Shown in pieces: positions 8,842 through 15,694 of a DNA stretch of 64,000 bases. The notes beneath the pieces are model-generated. The model saw only the letters and a list, made by a program, of their open reading frames with translations. It did no database searches and was not told the DNA's origin. This DNA is from an uncultured Lachnospiraceae bacterium. GTDB taxonomy: Bacteria > Bacillota > Clostridia > Lachnospirales > Lachnospiraceae. Each line of letters starts with the position of its first letter. Position 1 is the stretch's first letter. The DNA lies in contig CADBXF010000016.1 in the NCBI GenBank assembly GCA_902798585.1, positions 1 through 64,000 of the forward strand, read 5' to 3'. The translations under genes were made by a program, and so were the position numbers.

Positions 8842-8904
8842 GAGCCTTACAAAAGACTCCCGCTTGACTGAATAGGGAAGGCAAGAAATATTTATGCCTG
8901 ACCT
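8842..8904 (-). promoter_or_regulatory. Hairpin plus AGGC/GCCT motif, second copy
   Basis: On the plus strand an imperfect stem GGGAGCC / GACTCCC lies at 8842-8866, then AGGCAAGAAATATTTATGCC and a trailing TGACC to 8904. It follows the last gene of the feo unit and precedes the LolD/MacB-type ATPase. It may terminate the feo transcript, or act as a leader. Its likeness to 4312-4372 is covered in the findings. Confidence 0.5.
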
Positions 8905-8908
8905 TCAT

Positions 8909-9106
8909 TTAAGTTTTTGATTTGCGACGATTCTGTGCAGTAGAACGCGCTGCCTTGCAAAGACTGCAGTGCGCGCAATTCCCGCCGCAGGAGGATTTCC
9001 CGCATCTTTTGTCCCGAACCATCGTGCGGACAATCGCCGCTACAATCAGGACGAGCACCATCAAAACAATAATCGTTCCGATATTACCGGTAATCCAGGA
9101 AATCAT
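8909..9106 (-). CDS. FeoB-associated Cys-rich membrane protein
   Basis: 65 residues. One N-terminal transmembrane helix (about residues 9-27) is followed by a basic stretch and a cytoplasmic Cys cluster: C-G-K-S-S-C-G-G-N-C-A-H-C-S-L-C. This matches the FeoB_associated family of small proteins encoded next to feoB. They are thought to help Fe(II) transfer or FeoB assembly, by analogy to FeoC. It begins 10 bases after the feoB stop, so it is surely cotranscribed. Confidence 0.85.
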   Translation of the reverse strand: MISWITGNIGTIIVLMVLVLIVAAIVRTMVRDKRCGKSSCGGNCAHCSLCKAARSTAQNRRKSKT

Positions 9107-9116
9107 ATTCCGCCTC

Positions 9117-11600
9117 CTACGACATCTTCGTCAGCGTCTTTGCCTCGTGATACTTCTTAACGAACAGCATGTAAACGATTCCCGCAAGGAAAGCAATCGC
9201 GAAAATCAATCCGACGACATTCACGCTTCCGGCGAACAGCTTACCGAACTGGTAAATCATAAGAGCAATCACATAGGCAAATCCGCACTCGTACAGAATT
9301 GCGAACCAGGTCCACTTCGGGTTGTTCATCTCTCTGCGGATGGCGCCGATTGCCGCGAAGCAAGGTGCGCACAGGAGGTTGAACACAAGGAACGAGAAGC
9401 CTGCAAGCTTGGTAAATGCCGCACCGATGGTTGCGATATCGCCGTAGAGAATACCCATGGTACCTACAATGTTCTCTTTAGCCACAAGACCGGTCACACT
9501 TGCAACCGCTGCCTGCCAGTTGCCCCAGCCGAGAGGGCTGAACATCCATGCGATACCGTTACCGATCTTTGCAAGAATCGAGTTGCCGATCTCCTCTTCC
9601 GCAAGCATTCCGAACTCACCGTCAACCCAGCCGAAGCTCGAGGTGAACCATACGGCGATGGTGGAAAGAAGGATGATGGTGCCGGCCTTCTTGATGAAGG
9701 ACCAGCCGCGCTCCCACATGGAGCGAAGCACATTGCCGACGGTCGGCCAGTGATATGCCGGAAGCTCCATAACGAACGGAGCGGGGTTTCCGGCAAACAT
9801 CTTCGTCTTCTTCAGGATGATACCGGAGATAATGATTGCCGCCATACCGATAAAGTATGCCGAAGTGGAAATCCAGGCGCTTCCGCCGAAGATTGCTCCT
9901 GCCACCATGCCGATGAACGGAATCTTGGCGCTGCAGGGAATAAATGTGGTCGTCATGATGGTCATGCGGCGATCGCGCTCATTTTCAATGGTACGGGAGG
10001 CCATAATACCGGGCACACCGCAGCCGACACCGATCAGCATCGGAATGAAGGATTTGCCGGAAAGGCCGAACTTGCGGAAAATGCGGTCCAGAACGAAGGC
10101 GATTCGCGCCATGTAACCGCAGGCCTCAAGAAATGCAAGCATCAGGAACAATACAAGCATCTGCGGAACGAATCCGAGCACCGCACCGACACCGGCGACG
10201 ATACCGTCGAGAATCAGGCTTTTAAGCCAATCCGCACAACCGATCTTGTCAAGCAGCGATTCCATCAGGGACGGAATGCCAGGCACCCAAACGCCGTAGT
10301 TTGCGGGATCGACGCCGCCTTCGTATTTTTCATACATCGCGATGGCGTCATTGACATCCGCAAGAGATGCGGTCTCTTCGGTTTCTTCAAGAGTTTCCTC
10401 ATCCACCAGGGTGTACGGGAATTCCGCGCTCTTTCCTTCGTAATTTGCAACAATCGCGCGAACTGCCGCTGCGGCTGCTGCAGCATCGTAATCCTCAGCT
10501 TCGGAATCCAGAGCTGCTTCCGCCGCTTCGATATCGATGCCGTCCTCCTCTGCTTTCGCAAGGAGGCCTTCGATAATCGCATCAGTGTCGCCGTACTCTT
10601 CCTCGGCATTCTCCGTGTCCCCGGATCCGATTCCGAGGAGATGCCATCCGTCGCCGAACAATCCGTCGTTCGCCCAGTCTGTCGCCGGAGCACCGACGCC
10701 GACCATGGCAATCCAGTACACAAGGAACATAATCAACGCAAAGATCGGAAGGCCGAGCCAGCGGTTGGTTACGATTTTATCAATCTTGTCGGACTTTGTC
10801 AGACCACCTGCATTTTTCTTCTTGTAGCAGGACTTGATAACTTCCGCAATGTAAATATAGCGCTCGTTGGTGATGATGCTCTCCGCATCGTCATCCAGCT
10901 CCTTCTCGGCAGCCCGAATGTCCTTCTCGATGTGGTCCATCGTTTCCTTCGGGATGTTCAGCTGCTCAAGCACCTTGTCATCGCGCTCAAACACTTTGAT
11001 GGCGTACCATCTCTGCTGCTCCTCGGGCATGCTGTGTACAACAGCCTCCTCGATATGGGCAATGGCGTGTTCTACCGGTCCGGAAAATGTGTGCTGCGGG
11101 ATGGTCTTCGTGCCCTTTGCCGCCTTGACAGCTTCCTCCGCAGCCTCCATGACACCGTCGCCCTTCAACGCCGAGATGTCAACCACCTTGCAGCCCAGTT
11201 GCCTGGAAAGCTCCGCCTCGTTGATCTTATCGCCGTTCTTCTTCACGAGGTCCATCATGTTGATGGCGACAACAACCGGAATTCCCAGCTCCGTCAACTG
11301 TGTTGTCAGGTACAGGTTTCTCTCAAGGTTGGTACCGTCTACGATGTTCAAAATCGCATCCGGACGCTCGCCGATCAGGTAGTTTCTTGCTACCACTTCC
11401 TCCAGGGTATACGGCGACAGCGAGTAAATGCCGGGAAGGTCCGTGATGATAACATCATCATGTTTCTTCAGTTTGCCTTCCTTCTTTTCCACGGTTACGC
11501 CGGGCCAGTTACCGACGAACTGGTTGGAACCGGTAAGCGCGTTAAACAGTGTTGTTTTACCGCTGTTGGGGTTACCCGCAAGGGCAATTCGCGTACTCAT
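9117..11600 (-). CDS. feoB: Ferrous iron transporter FeoB with an acidic external insert
   Basis: An 827-residue Fe(II) transporter. The N-terminal G domain has G1 GNPNSGKTT (residues 8-16), G3 DLPG and G4 NMMD. A helical GDI-like domain follows to about 270. The membrane part has the two conserved Gate-type segments, with GCGVPG and IPCSAKIPF. Between the first helices and the PGIPSLMESLLDK segment there is an insert of roughly 100 residues (about 330-440) rich in Glu, Asp and Ala, which most FeoB proteins lack. It would face the cell exterior. The gene follows two feoA genes and is followed by the Cys-rich partner, forming one operon under the promoter at 12167-12195. Confidence 0.95.
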   Translation of the reverse strand: MSTRIALAGNPNSGKTTLFNALTGSNQFVGNWPGVTVEKKEGKLKKHDDVIITDLPGIYSLSPYTLEEVVARNYLIGERPDAILNIVDGTNLERNLYLTTQLTELGIPVVVAINMMDLVKKNGDKINEAELSRQLGCKVVDISALKGDGVMEAAEEAVKAAKGTKTIPQHTFSGPVEHAIAHIEEAVVHSMPEEQQRWYAIKVFERDDKVLEQLNIPKETMDHIEKDIRAAEKELDDDAESIITNERYIYIAEVIKSCYKKKNAGGLTKSDKIDKIVTNRWLGLPIFALIMFLVYWIAMVGVGAPATDWANDGLFGDGWHLLGIGSGDTENAEEEYGDTDAIIEGLLAKAEEDGIDIEAAEAALDSEAEDYDAAAAAAAVRAIVANYEGKSAEFPYTLVDEETLEETEETASLADVNDAIAMYEKYEGGVDPANYGVWVPGIPSLMESLLDKIGCADWLKSLILDGIVAGVGAVLGFVPQMLVLFLMLAFLEACGYMARIAFVLDRIFRKFGLSGKSFIPMLIGVGCGVPGIMASRTIENERDRRMTIMTTTFIPCSAKIPFIGMVAGAIFGGSAWISTSAYFIGMAAIIISGIILKKTKMFAGNPAPFVMELPAYHWPTVGNVLRSMWERGWSFIKKAGTIILLSTIAVWFTSSFGWVDGEFGMLAEEEIGNSILAKIGNGIAWMFSPLGWGNWQAAVASVTGLVAKENIVGTMGILYGDIATIGAAFTKLAGFSFLVFNLLCAPCFAAIGAIRREMNNPKWTWFAILYECGFAYVIALMIYQFGKLFAGSVNVVGLIFAIAFLAGIVYMLFVKKYHEAKTLTKMS

Positions 11601-11634
11601 TCTTTTCTGCCTTCCTTTCCTTTATTCAATTTAC

Positions 11635-11856
11635 TTATTCAACTTCGATCATTTCGGCATCTGCCTTGCGAATGGACAATTCGTAGTTGCGCACGGTTAC
11701 TTCAATCGGATCGCCGAGCGGAGCCACCTTGCGAACATACACCGATGTCCGTTTTGTAATCCCCATGTCCATAATACGGCGCTTCACCGCGCCTTCCCCG
11801 TGCAGTTTGACCACGGTAACCGTTTCTCCGACTTTTACATCCCGCAATGTTTTCAT
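11635..11856 (-). CDS. feoA: FeoA-domain protein, second copy
   Basis: A 73-residue SH3-like FeoA protein with VGETVTVVKLHGEG, then RRIMDMGITKRT and a terminal VRNYELSIRKADAEMIEV. FeoA is a small cytoplasmic partner of FeoB that is needed for iron uptake in vivo. It lies 34 bases upstream of feoB and downstream of a second feoA-like gene. The two FeoA proteins are only distantly alike, so this is not a recent tandem duplication. Confidence 0.92.
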   Translation of the reverse strand: MKTLRDVKVGETVTVVKLHGEGAVKRRIMDMGITKRTSVYVRKVAPLGDPIEVTVRNYELSIRKADAEMIEVE

Positions 11857-11884
11857 TGCCGTTCCCTCCTTGCCTTATTTGGGG

Positions 11885-12097
11885 TCACACCATGATTTTT
11901 CTCGCCAGCTCTTCGCTGACCGCTACCCGGCTCTCCTTAACCTTCACAATCAGGTTTTCGCCGAGCGAGCTCACAACGCTGACTTCGCCGCCGACATGGA
12001 ATCCCAGGTCCTCCAGATGCTTCCGCACTTCCGGATTTCCTCCGATTCTTCGGATAATCTGCGGCTGGTTCGCTTCTGCATAAATAAGAGGCATCAT
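11885..12097 (-). CDS. feoA: FeoA-domain protein, first copy
   Basis: 70 residues, read from the first of two consecutive ATG codons behind AGGAGG. It has HLEDLGFHVGGEVSVVSSLG and VKESRVAVSEELARKI, the FeoA fold signature in which the DLGF/MGI turn precedes a glycine-rich beta hairpin. It is the first gene of the feo operon, about 70 bases downstream of the -10 box. Paired FeoA genes before feoB are common in Clostridia. One may act on the FeoB G domain and the other may have a separate role. Confidence 0.9.
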   Translation of the reverse strand: MMPLIYAEANQPQIIRRIGGNPEVRKHLEDLGFHVGGEVSVVSSLGENLIVKVKESRVAVSEELARKIMV

Positions 12098-12142
12098 ATT
12101 GTTCCTCCTGTTGGTATTCGTCAGACAAGCACTCCGAAATCC

Positions 12143-12160
12143 GGTTAGCCTTATCTAACC
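12143..12160. promoter_or_regulatory. Probable DtxR-type operator, proximal to feoA
   Basis: The perfect inverted repeat GGTTAG-CCTTAT-CTAACC lies 7 bases past the feo -10 box, over the transcription start. Its half-sites equal those of the DtxR/IdeR consensus (GGTTAG and CTAACC), but the spacer is 6 bases instead of 1. Confidence 0.75.
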
Positions 12161-12166
12161 AAACAC

Positions 12167-12195
12167 ATTATAGTTAGTGTCCGCTAACTTGTCAA
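12167..12195 (-). promoter_or_regulatory. Predicted strong sigma-A promoter of the feo operon, with an embedded operator
   Basis: On the minus strand there is TTGACA (12195-12190), exactly 17 bases, then TATAAT (12172-12167): both boxes are consensus. The spacer is occupied by a second operator repeat, AGTTAG-CGGACA-CTAACT, at 12189-12172. Such a promoter would be fully on unless repressed. Confidence 0.85.
12172..12189. promoter_or_regulatory. Operator repeat in the spacer of the feo promoter
   Basis: The inverted repeat AGTTAG-TGTCCG-CTAACT (plus strand) lies between the -35 and -10 boxes of the feo promoter and 29 bases from the site at 12143. Two sites on nearly the same helix face would allow cooperative repression. 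Confidence 0.7.
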
Positions 12196-12300
12196 GACGG
12201 TATTCGCGCCACTTTTCAACAAAAAAAGCCAACGGAACATTGAAATTTTGGTGATTCTGTGATAAAGTTTATCTAACAGGCATCGGAAAGGAGCACTTCT

Positions 12301-12675
12301 ATGGCTTTGCAGGAATCCGGAGAGATGTATCTCGAAACAATCTATGTTCTTTCGCTTACTTCCTCTGCCGTTCGAAGCATCGACGTCGCTGATTACATGG
12401 GATTTTCCAAGCCCTCCGTCAGCCGCGCAATCAGCTTACTGAAGAGCGAAGGACTCGTAAAAATCGACAAGGATGGTTATCTGAAGCTAACCGAGGGCGG
12501 GCAGATTCTCGCGAAACGCATTTATGAGCGCCATACGGTTCTGACGAAAATGCTTCTTCAGCTCGGTGTCGAGGAGAAAATCGCCTCCGAGGACGCCTGC
12601 CGCATCGAACACTACATCAGTGACGAAACCTTCGACGCCATCAAACAACACATGAAAAAATACCTTGACAAATAA
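12301..12675 (+). CDS. DtxR/IdeR-type metal-dependent regulator
   Basis: 124 residues. An N-terminal winged helix (SGEMYLETIYVL, with recognition helix KPSVSRAISLLK) is followed by the helical dimerisation domain. The metal-site segment reads ACRIEHYIS, which matches the ACRWEH segment of DtxR (Cys102, Glu105, His106) more closely than the EGIEH of MntR, so Fe(II) is the likelier co-repressor. There is no C-terminal SH3 domain. The gene diverges from the feo operon and shares its 200-base control region. It probably represses feo and the other operator-bearing units of the island. Start ATG 12301 follows AAAGGAG. Confidence 0.9.
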   Translation: MALQESGEMYLETIYVLSLTSSAVRSIDVADYMGFSKPSVSRAISLLKSEGLVKIDKDGYLKLTEGGQILAKRIYERHTVLTKMLLQLGVEEKIASEDACRIEHYISDETFDAIKQHMKKYLDK

Positions 12676-12720
12676 AACGAAGGAGCCGCAGCACTTCAGT
12701 GCCCGGCTCCTTCGTTTATT
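12674..12720. terminator. Bidirectional intrinsic terminator
   Basis: A 13-bp stem, AACGAAGGAGCCG / CGGCTCCTTCGTT, with T-runs on both strands. It lies between the convergent regulator gene and tautomerase gene. Confidence 0.9.
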
Positions 12721-12737
12721 GTCCGACATTTTCCTTT

Positions 12738-13100
12738 TCAGTTTGATTTCTGCGTTCCGCCCAACCCCCAGTTTTCAAGCGGCGGCTCGTGCATGATAAT
12801 AAACACATCCTCACGCGGAATCGCCAGCGCATCGTGAAGCTTGGTCGTTATAACCTCAATCACGGTTCTCTTCTGTTCCGCGGTTCTCCCCGGGAACAAT
12901 GTAAGCTCGATAATTGTAAAGCAGTCAGATTTGCCTGGCGCAGTTTCGAAATCCGCGCGGTCGATCTCAACAATCCGCTGGAACCGATCCCAATCCGCAA
13001 TCCCGAGCGCCTCAACAAGTCCTTCGTGAACGCATGCAAGCATCGTCTTCTTATACTCCGCGCTCTTTCCCTTTATCAGTTCAATTCTGACTAACGGCAT
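12738..13100 (-). CDS. Tautomerase-family protein
   Basis: A 120-residue member of the tautomerase superfamily. The N-terminus MPLVRIELIKGK would expose Pro1 after Met removal, the catalytic base of 4-oxalocrotonate tautomerase-like enzymes. The beta-alpha-beta unit is repeated: a second strand, IIELTLFPGRTAEQK, and a C-terminal MHEPPLENWGLGG resemble the Tautomerase_2 group. These cytoplasmic enzymes catalyse keto-enol shifts or dehalogenation of small acids. The substrate is unknown. It stands alone, convergent with the metal regulator. Confidence 0.8.
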   Translation of the reverse strand: MPLVRIELIKGKSAEYKKTMLACVHEGLVEALGIADWDRFQRIVEIDRADFETAPGKSDCFTIIELTLFPGRTAEQKRTVIEVITTKLHDALAIPREDVFIIMHEPPLENWGLGGTQKSN

Positions 13101-13168
13101 TTCCGCTGCCCTCTTTCACACGATTTTTCCGAGCCCATAAGCCTTCCGCTTACTGTCGCTCCGTCTGC

Positions 13169-13681
13169 TCAACACTCTTTTTTGAAAATTCTCTTTTTAA
13201 ATGCCTTGATTGCGGCGCCGTACCGACTCGATATAATCAGCCCGCAAAGCATAATTCCGAGGGCTACGCCCTGCGCGATATCGCAGCCTGTGCGCACAAA
13301 TGCATGCTCGGCGGCAAGCGCGGAATCATTGAGAATCATCGTGATAACGAAAATCAACATTCCGGTGGCACAACACAGTCTGACGCGCTTGTGGCATCGT
13401 TCGGATCCGGCATTGGTGTACTCAACTGCCTGTAATACGGTCTCTTTCATTTCCTTTTCCATTGTTTTCTGTTTCCTTTCTCCGTTAAGTATGTCCCGGA
13501 GATCGACTTCATAATAGTCGGAAATCTCAATCAAAATATCAAGATCCGGCATATTATTACCGTTCTCCCATCGGGACACTGTCCTGTTTGATACGCAAAA
13601 GGCTTCCGCAAGTTGTTCCTGCGTGACACCCTTCTCTTTTCTGAGCTCTTTTAAGAATCCACCGATTTTCTTCTGATCCAT
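13169..13681 (-). CDS. XRE-family regulator with C-terminal membrane helices
   Basis: Start chosen at ATG 13681 (MDQKKIGGFLKELR) behind AAAGGAGG; the longer frame has no such site. 170 residues. A Cro/cI-type helix-turn-helix covers about residues 5-60 (GVTQEQLAEAFCVSNRTVSRWE). A linker leads to two hydrophobic segments near residues 110-150 and a basic tail, FKKRIFKKEC. Membrane-tethered XRE proteins of this shape are common in Clostridia, with unknown signals. A 13-base palindrome next to its predicted -10 box suggests autoregulation. Confidence 0.82.
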   Translation of the reverse strand: MDQKKIGGFLKELRKEKGVTQEQLAEAFCVSNRTVSRWENGNNMPDLDILIEISDYYEVDLRDILNGERKQKTMEKEMKETVLQAVEYTNAGSERCHKRVRLCCATGMLIFVITMILNDSALAAEHAFVRTGCDIAQGVALGIMLCGLIISSRYGAAIKAFKKRIFKKEC

Positions 13682-13770
13682 GAGCTTTTGTTCCTCCTTT
13701 CGGACACATCGTATCAAAAACTTCGAACGGAAAACACGACACAACGCGGGAAAACGCCGTTATTTTACAC

Positions 13771-13800
13771 GACACACCGTGTCTGCCTGTGCCGATTATA
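13771..13800 (-). promoter_or_regulatory. -10 box and palindromic operator of the XRE gene
   Basis: TATAAT on the minus strand at 13800-13795 is followed by the palindrome GACAC-ACC-GTGTC at 13783-13771. A related ACACGACACA half occurs again near 13735. The -35 region is poor. Confidence 0.5.
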
Positions 13801-14014
13801 CCATAAATACAGCGTTTTGTGCGAAAAATATCTTCTCAGCGGCTTCGCCGCACCCTCTCGGGTGCCGTAGTATTTGATCAGATAAGGAAAGACGCCCCTG
13901 ACGCTTTTTGGCGTTCGGGGCGAAGTAGCGGGCGTGTAAGATTAAGCGTGCCATGTGGTATCTCCAAGTTTGTTATTGCTATTGCTTATTTTGTGTAATT
14001 TTTCAACCTTTGGG

Positions 14015-14043
14015 TTGACATTTTTCTTCACATGTGCTACCCT
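14015..14043 (+). promoter_or_regulatory. Predicted promoter of the XRE/ImmA-remnant unit
   Basis: TTGACA (14015-14020), a 17-base spacer and TACCCT (14038-14043) lie 40 bases before the XRE start codon. Confidence 0.65.
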
Positions 14044-14082
14044 ACCAGTTGAAGCGAACCACAATCAAGGAGGTGCACATGG

Positions 14083-14445
14083 ATGTTGACAAGTTTAGGT
14101 AAATTCCTCAGAAAATTACGAATCGATCACGGAGAAATATTAAAAGACATGGCAGACAAGCTTCAAGTAACAGTTTCCTTTTTATCGGCCGTAGAAAACG
14201 GGAAGAAACAAATGCCTTCCGATTGGAACACGCAAATCTGCGAGTTGTATAATCTCACAGACCTGCAGAAATCCGATTTTACCACAGCGGTCGCTGAAAC
14301 AGCAAAAGCCATTGAGATGAAATTAGTCGAAGCCAATCTTGACAGACGTGAATTAGCTGTTTCATTTGCACGGAGTTTCAGCTCTCTAGATGACGAACAA
14401 GCTGAAGCGATTCGCAATATAATTTGGAGGAGAAGAAAAACATGA
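14083..14445 (+). CDS. XRE-family regulator, partner of a lost ImmA/IrrE peptidase
   Basis: 120 residues. The N-terminal helix-turn-helix (GKFLRKLRIDHGEILKDMA, then VSFLSAVENGKKQMP) is followed by a helical C-terminal half ending in LDDEQAEAIRNIIWRRRK. This size and C-terminus fit regulators encoded directly before an ImmA/IrrE metallopeptidase in mobile elements. The stop overlaps an ATG (ATGA), as in such pairs, but the peptidase frame stops after 16 codons. Start ATG 14083 follows AGGAGG. The base composition is clearly AT-richer than that of its neighbours. Confidence 0.8.
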   Translation: MLTSLGKFLRKLRIDHGEILKDMADKLQVTVSFLSAVENGKKQMPSDWNTQICELYNLTDLQKSDFTTAVAETAKAIEMKLVEANLDRRELAVSFARSFSSLDDEQAEAIRNIIWRRRKT

Positions 14446-14492
14446 ATTGTTACAAGGCATCTCCCCTCTCAAGGAGAGATATTCGTTACTAA
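14442..14492 (+). pseudogene. Truncated ImmA/IrrE-type peptidase start
   Basis: The 16 codons starting at the ATGA overlap read MNCYKASPLSRRDIRY and then stop. The SPLSRRDIR segment matches the typical start of XRE-linked ImmA/IrrE peptidases (PPLSRxxIRxxA). The HExxH-bearing remainder is absent. The break lies close to where the frame of the toxin tail begins. Confidence 0.55.
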
Positions 14493-14691
14493 GAAACATA
14501 ATCTTCGCTTGGAGATTGCTTATCATCAAGAGAAAAATTTGGGACCTGGCGAGGGGAAAGTACTTCACTATCATATCTACGGCACAGAGTTTAGCCGCAA
14601 TAAAAATGGGCCCTTTCAGAGAACCGCTTCCAGACTTCACAAAAATTCACGAATCTACAAACGATACAAAAAGTATTTTATAGGAGTATAA
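14470..14691 (+). pseudogene. C-terminal remnant of a polymorphic-toxin-like protein
   Basis: About 73 codons are open from around 14470 to the stop at 14689-14691, without a plausible start. The segment includes KHNLRLEIAYHQEKNLG, VLHYHIYGTEF and a basic KRYKKYFIGV end. The short His-rich C-terminal domain, the missing N-terminus and a small acidic protein gene 2 bases downstream are the layout of the tail of a polymorphic (Rhs/LXG-like) toxin with its immunity gene. I cannot name the toxin domain. Confidence 0.5.
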
Positions 14692-14693
14692 GC

Positions 14694-14972
14694 ATGATTA
14701 ACGGTGATATTAACGAGTTTATGGATAAACTCTGGGGTGGTGAAGAACTCATCTTCACATACCACGGAAAGAAGTATTTTTCCCAGGGATATTACAATAA
14801 CGACGGAAAATACTATTTTGAGCTGCAAGAGTGGGAACCACGCCCTGCTTTGCTTTGGAGTATTGTCGGTTGTAGTAATCAAGAGAGCCTGAACGCATTC
14901 TTAAGTGAACCACTGTTTGACGGCAAGAGATTTTGGGATGTTGAACAAGAGCTTGAATGGGTTGACAATTAA
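14694..14972 (+). CDS. Putative immunity protein
   Basis: 92 residues, acidic (pattern FDGKRFWDVEQELEWVDN at the end), cytoplasmic. It starts at ATG 14694 with AGGAG 7 bases upstream, inside the end of the toxin remnant. The YHGKKYF...GKYYFELQEWE core and the conserved FDGKSFWEV-type ending are frequent in small immunity or orphan-immunity proteins of Clostridia. It would bind and block a cognate toxin. Because the toxin is truncated, it may now be an orphan that protects against neighbours' toxins. Confidence 0.6.
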   Translation: MINGDINEFMDKLWGGEELIFTYHGKKYFSQGYYNNDGKYYFELQEWEPRPALLWSIVGCSNQESLNAFLSEPLFDGKRFWDVEQELEWVDN

Positions 14973-14977
14973 CAACA

Positions 14978-15018
14978 AAAAGGTCCCTAGTGTGCTACCA
15001 ACACATAAGGGACCTTTT
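14978..15018. terminator. Bidirectional terminator after the immunity gene
   Basis: An 11-bp stem, AAAAGGTCCCT / AGGGACCTTTT, with A/T-runs on both sides. Confidence 0.85.
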
Positions 15019-15123
15019 AACGAGGATACGAATACCCTCCAAACAAGTACTTGAATTGTACAACGTATTGATTTGCTTGTCAATCCCCCGGTATGCAGAA
15101 AAGCAACCTTCACAATCTTAAAA

Positions 15124-15655
15124 CTAATGCAAATGAAAAAAAGGCACTTGATCTACTTGCATTTTTGCACTAATAGTAATAGACACATTTCCGTTTCCGA
15201 GCAAATCTTTCATCTCAGAAGCGGTCCTGTCCGTGATCTTTCCAAGCCTTGTGTATGCCCATGAGTTCGATCCGTAAAACACAACGATCTGATTTCCCGA
15301 ATACAACACGATGTCTCCGGCTTCGGTGGTAATCTCCTTGTCCTGTCTCGGAAGTACGGTCCCGAGAGAGCCGACCTGTTCAAATCCGCCATACATAGAC
15401 ATTTGGATCGTAATATCACCCTGCTTAGCTAAACTCTTTAACGCCTCTACCGACTCATTGTCTTCCCAGTCAACCTGAACGGGGCTTTCACCTATCTTCA
15501 TGGTTCCCGGGCTCCGGGATCTTATCAGTTTCCTCTGTGTAAACATTTTCAGATTCCGGAATACTGCTATCTGCCTCCGGGATATCTTCTTTGCCTCCAC
15601 ATGCGCTAAGTGTCATCATTATAAACAATGAGGCCACAATCATATGTACTTTCAA
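15124..15655 (-). pseudogene. Lipoprotein with cyclophilin-like domain, frameshifted
   Basis: The upstream frame (TTG start 15655, AGAGGTGAT before it) encodes a lipoprotein signal, MKVHMIVASLFIMMTLSAC, with lipobox LSAC, then an acidic linker. It ends at 15488. The cyclophilin-like domain lies in another frame, from about 15501 (MKIGESPVQVDWEDN) to 15124, with LAKQGDITIQMSMYGGFEQV and GDIVLYSGNQIVVFYG typical of the TM1367-like cyclophilin fold. A single-base indel in the PEPG-coding stretch near 15505-15515 would join them into one protein of about 175 residues. It is either a pseudogene or a base-call error. Confidence 0.75.
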
Positions 15656-15694
15656 AACATCACCTCTTCATATTATCTACACTTTTCTGATACC

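Larger units (their letters stand above)
13682..14082. other. 400-base intergenic region between two divergent XRE genes
   Basis: It holds the leader and operator of the minus-strand XRE gene, a GC-rich hairpin at 13893-13922 (CGCCCC...GGGGCG, no U-run) and the plus-strand promoter at 14015-14043. I see no further gene and no recognisable RNA between 13800 and 14010. Confidence 0.5.

Noticed and set aside
8922..11759. A 945-codon plus-strand frame opposite feoB
   Set aside because: Antisense to a complete, well-recognised feoB. The composition is Arg/His-rich and patternless.
13893..13922. GC-rich hairpin as a small RNA or terminator
   Set aside because: There is no U-run, no adjacent gene end and no promoter of its own. 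It is left as part of the intergenic region.
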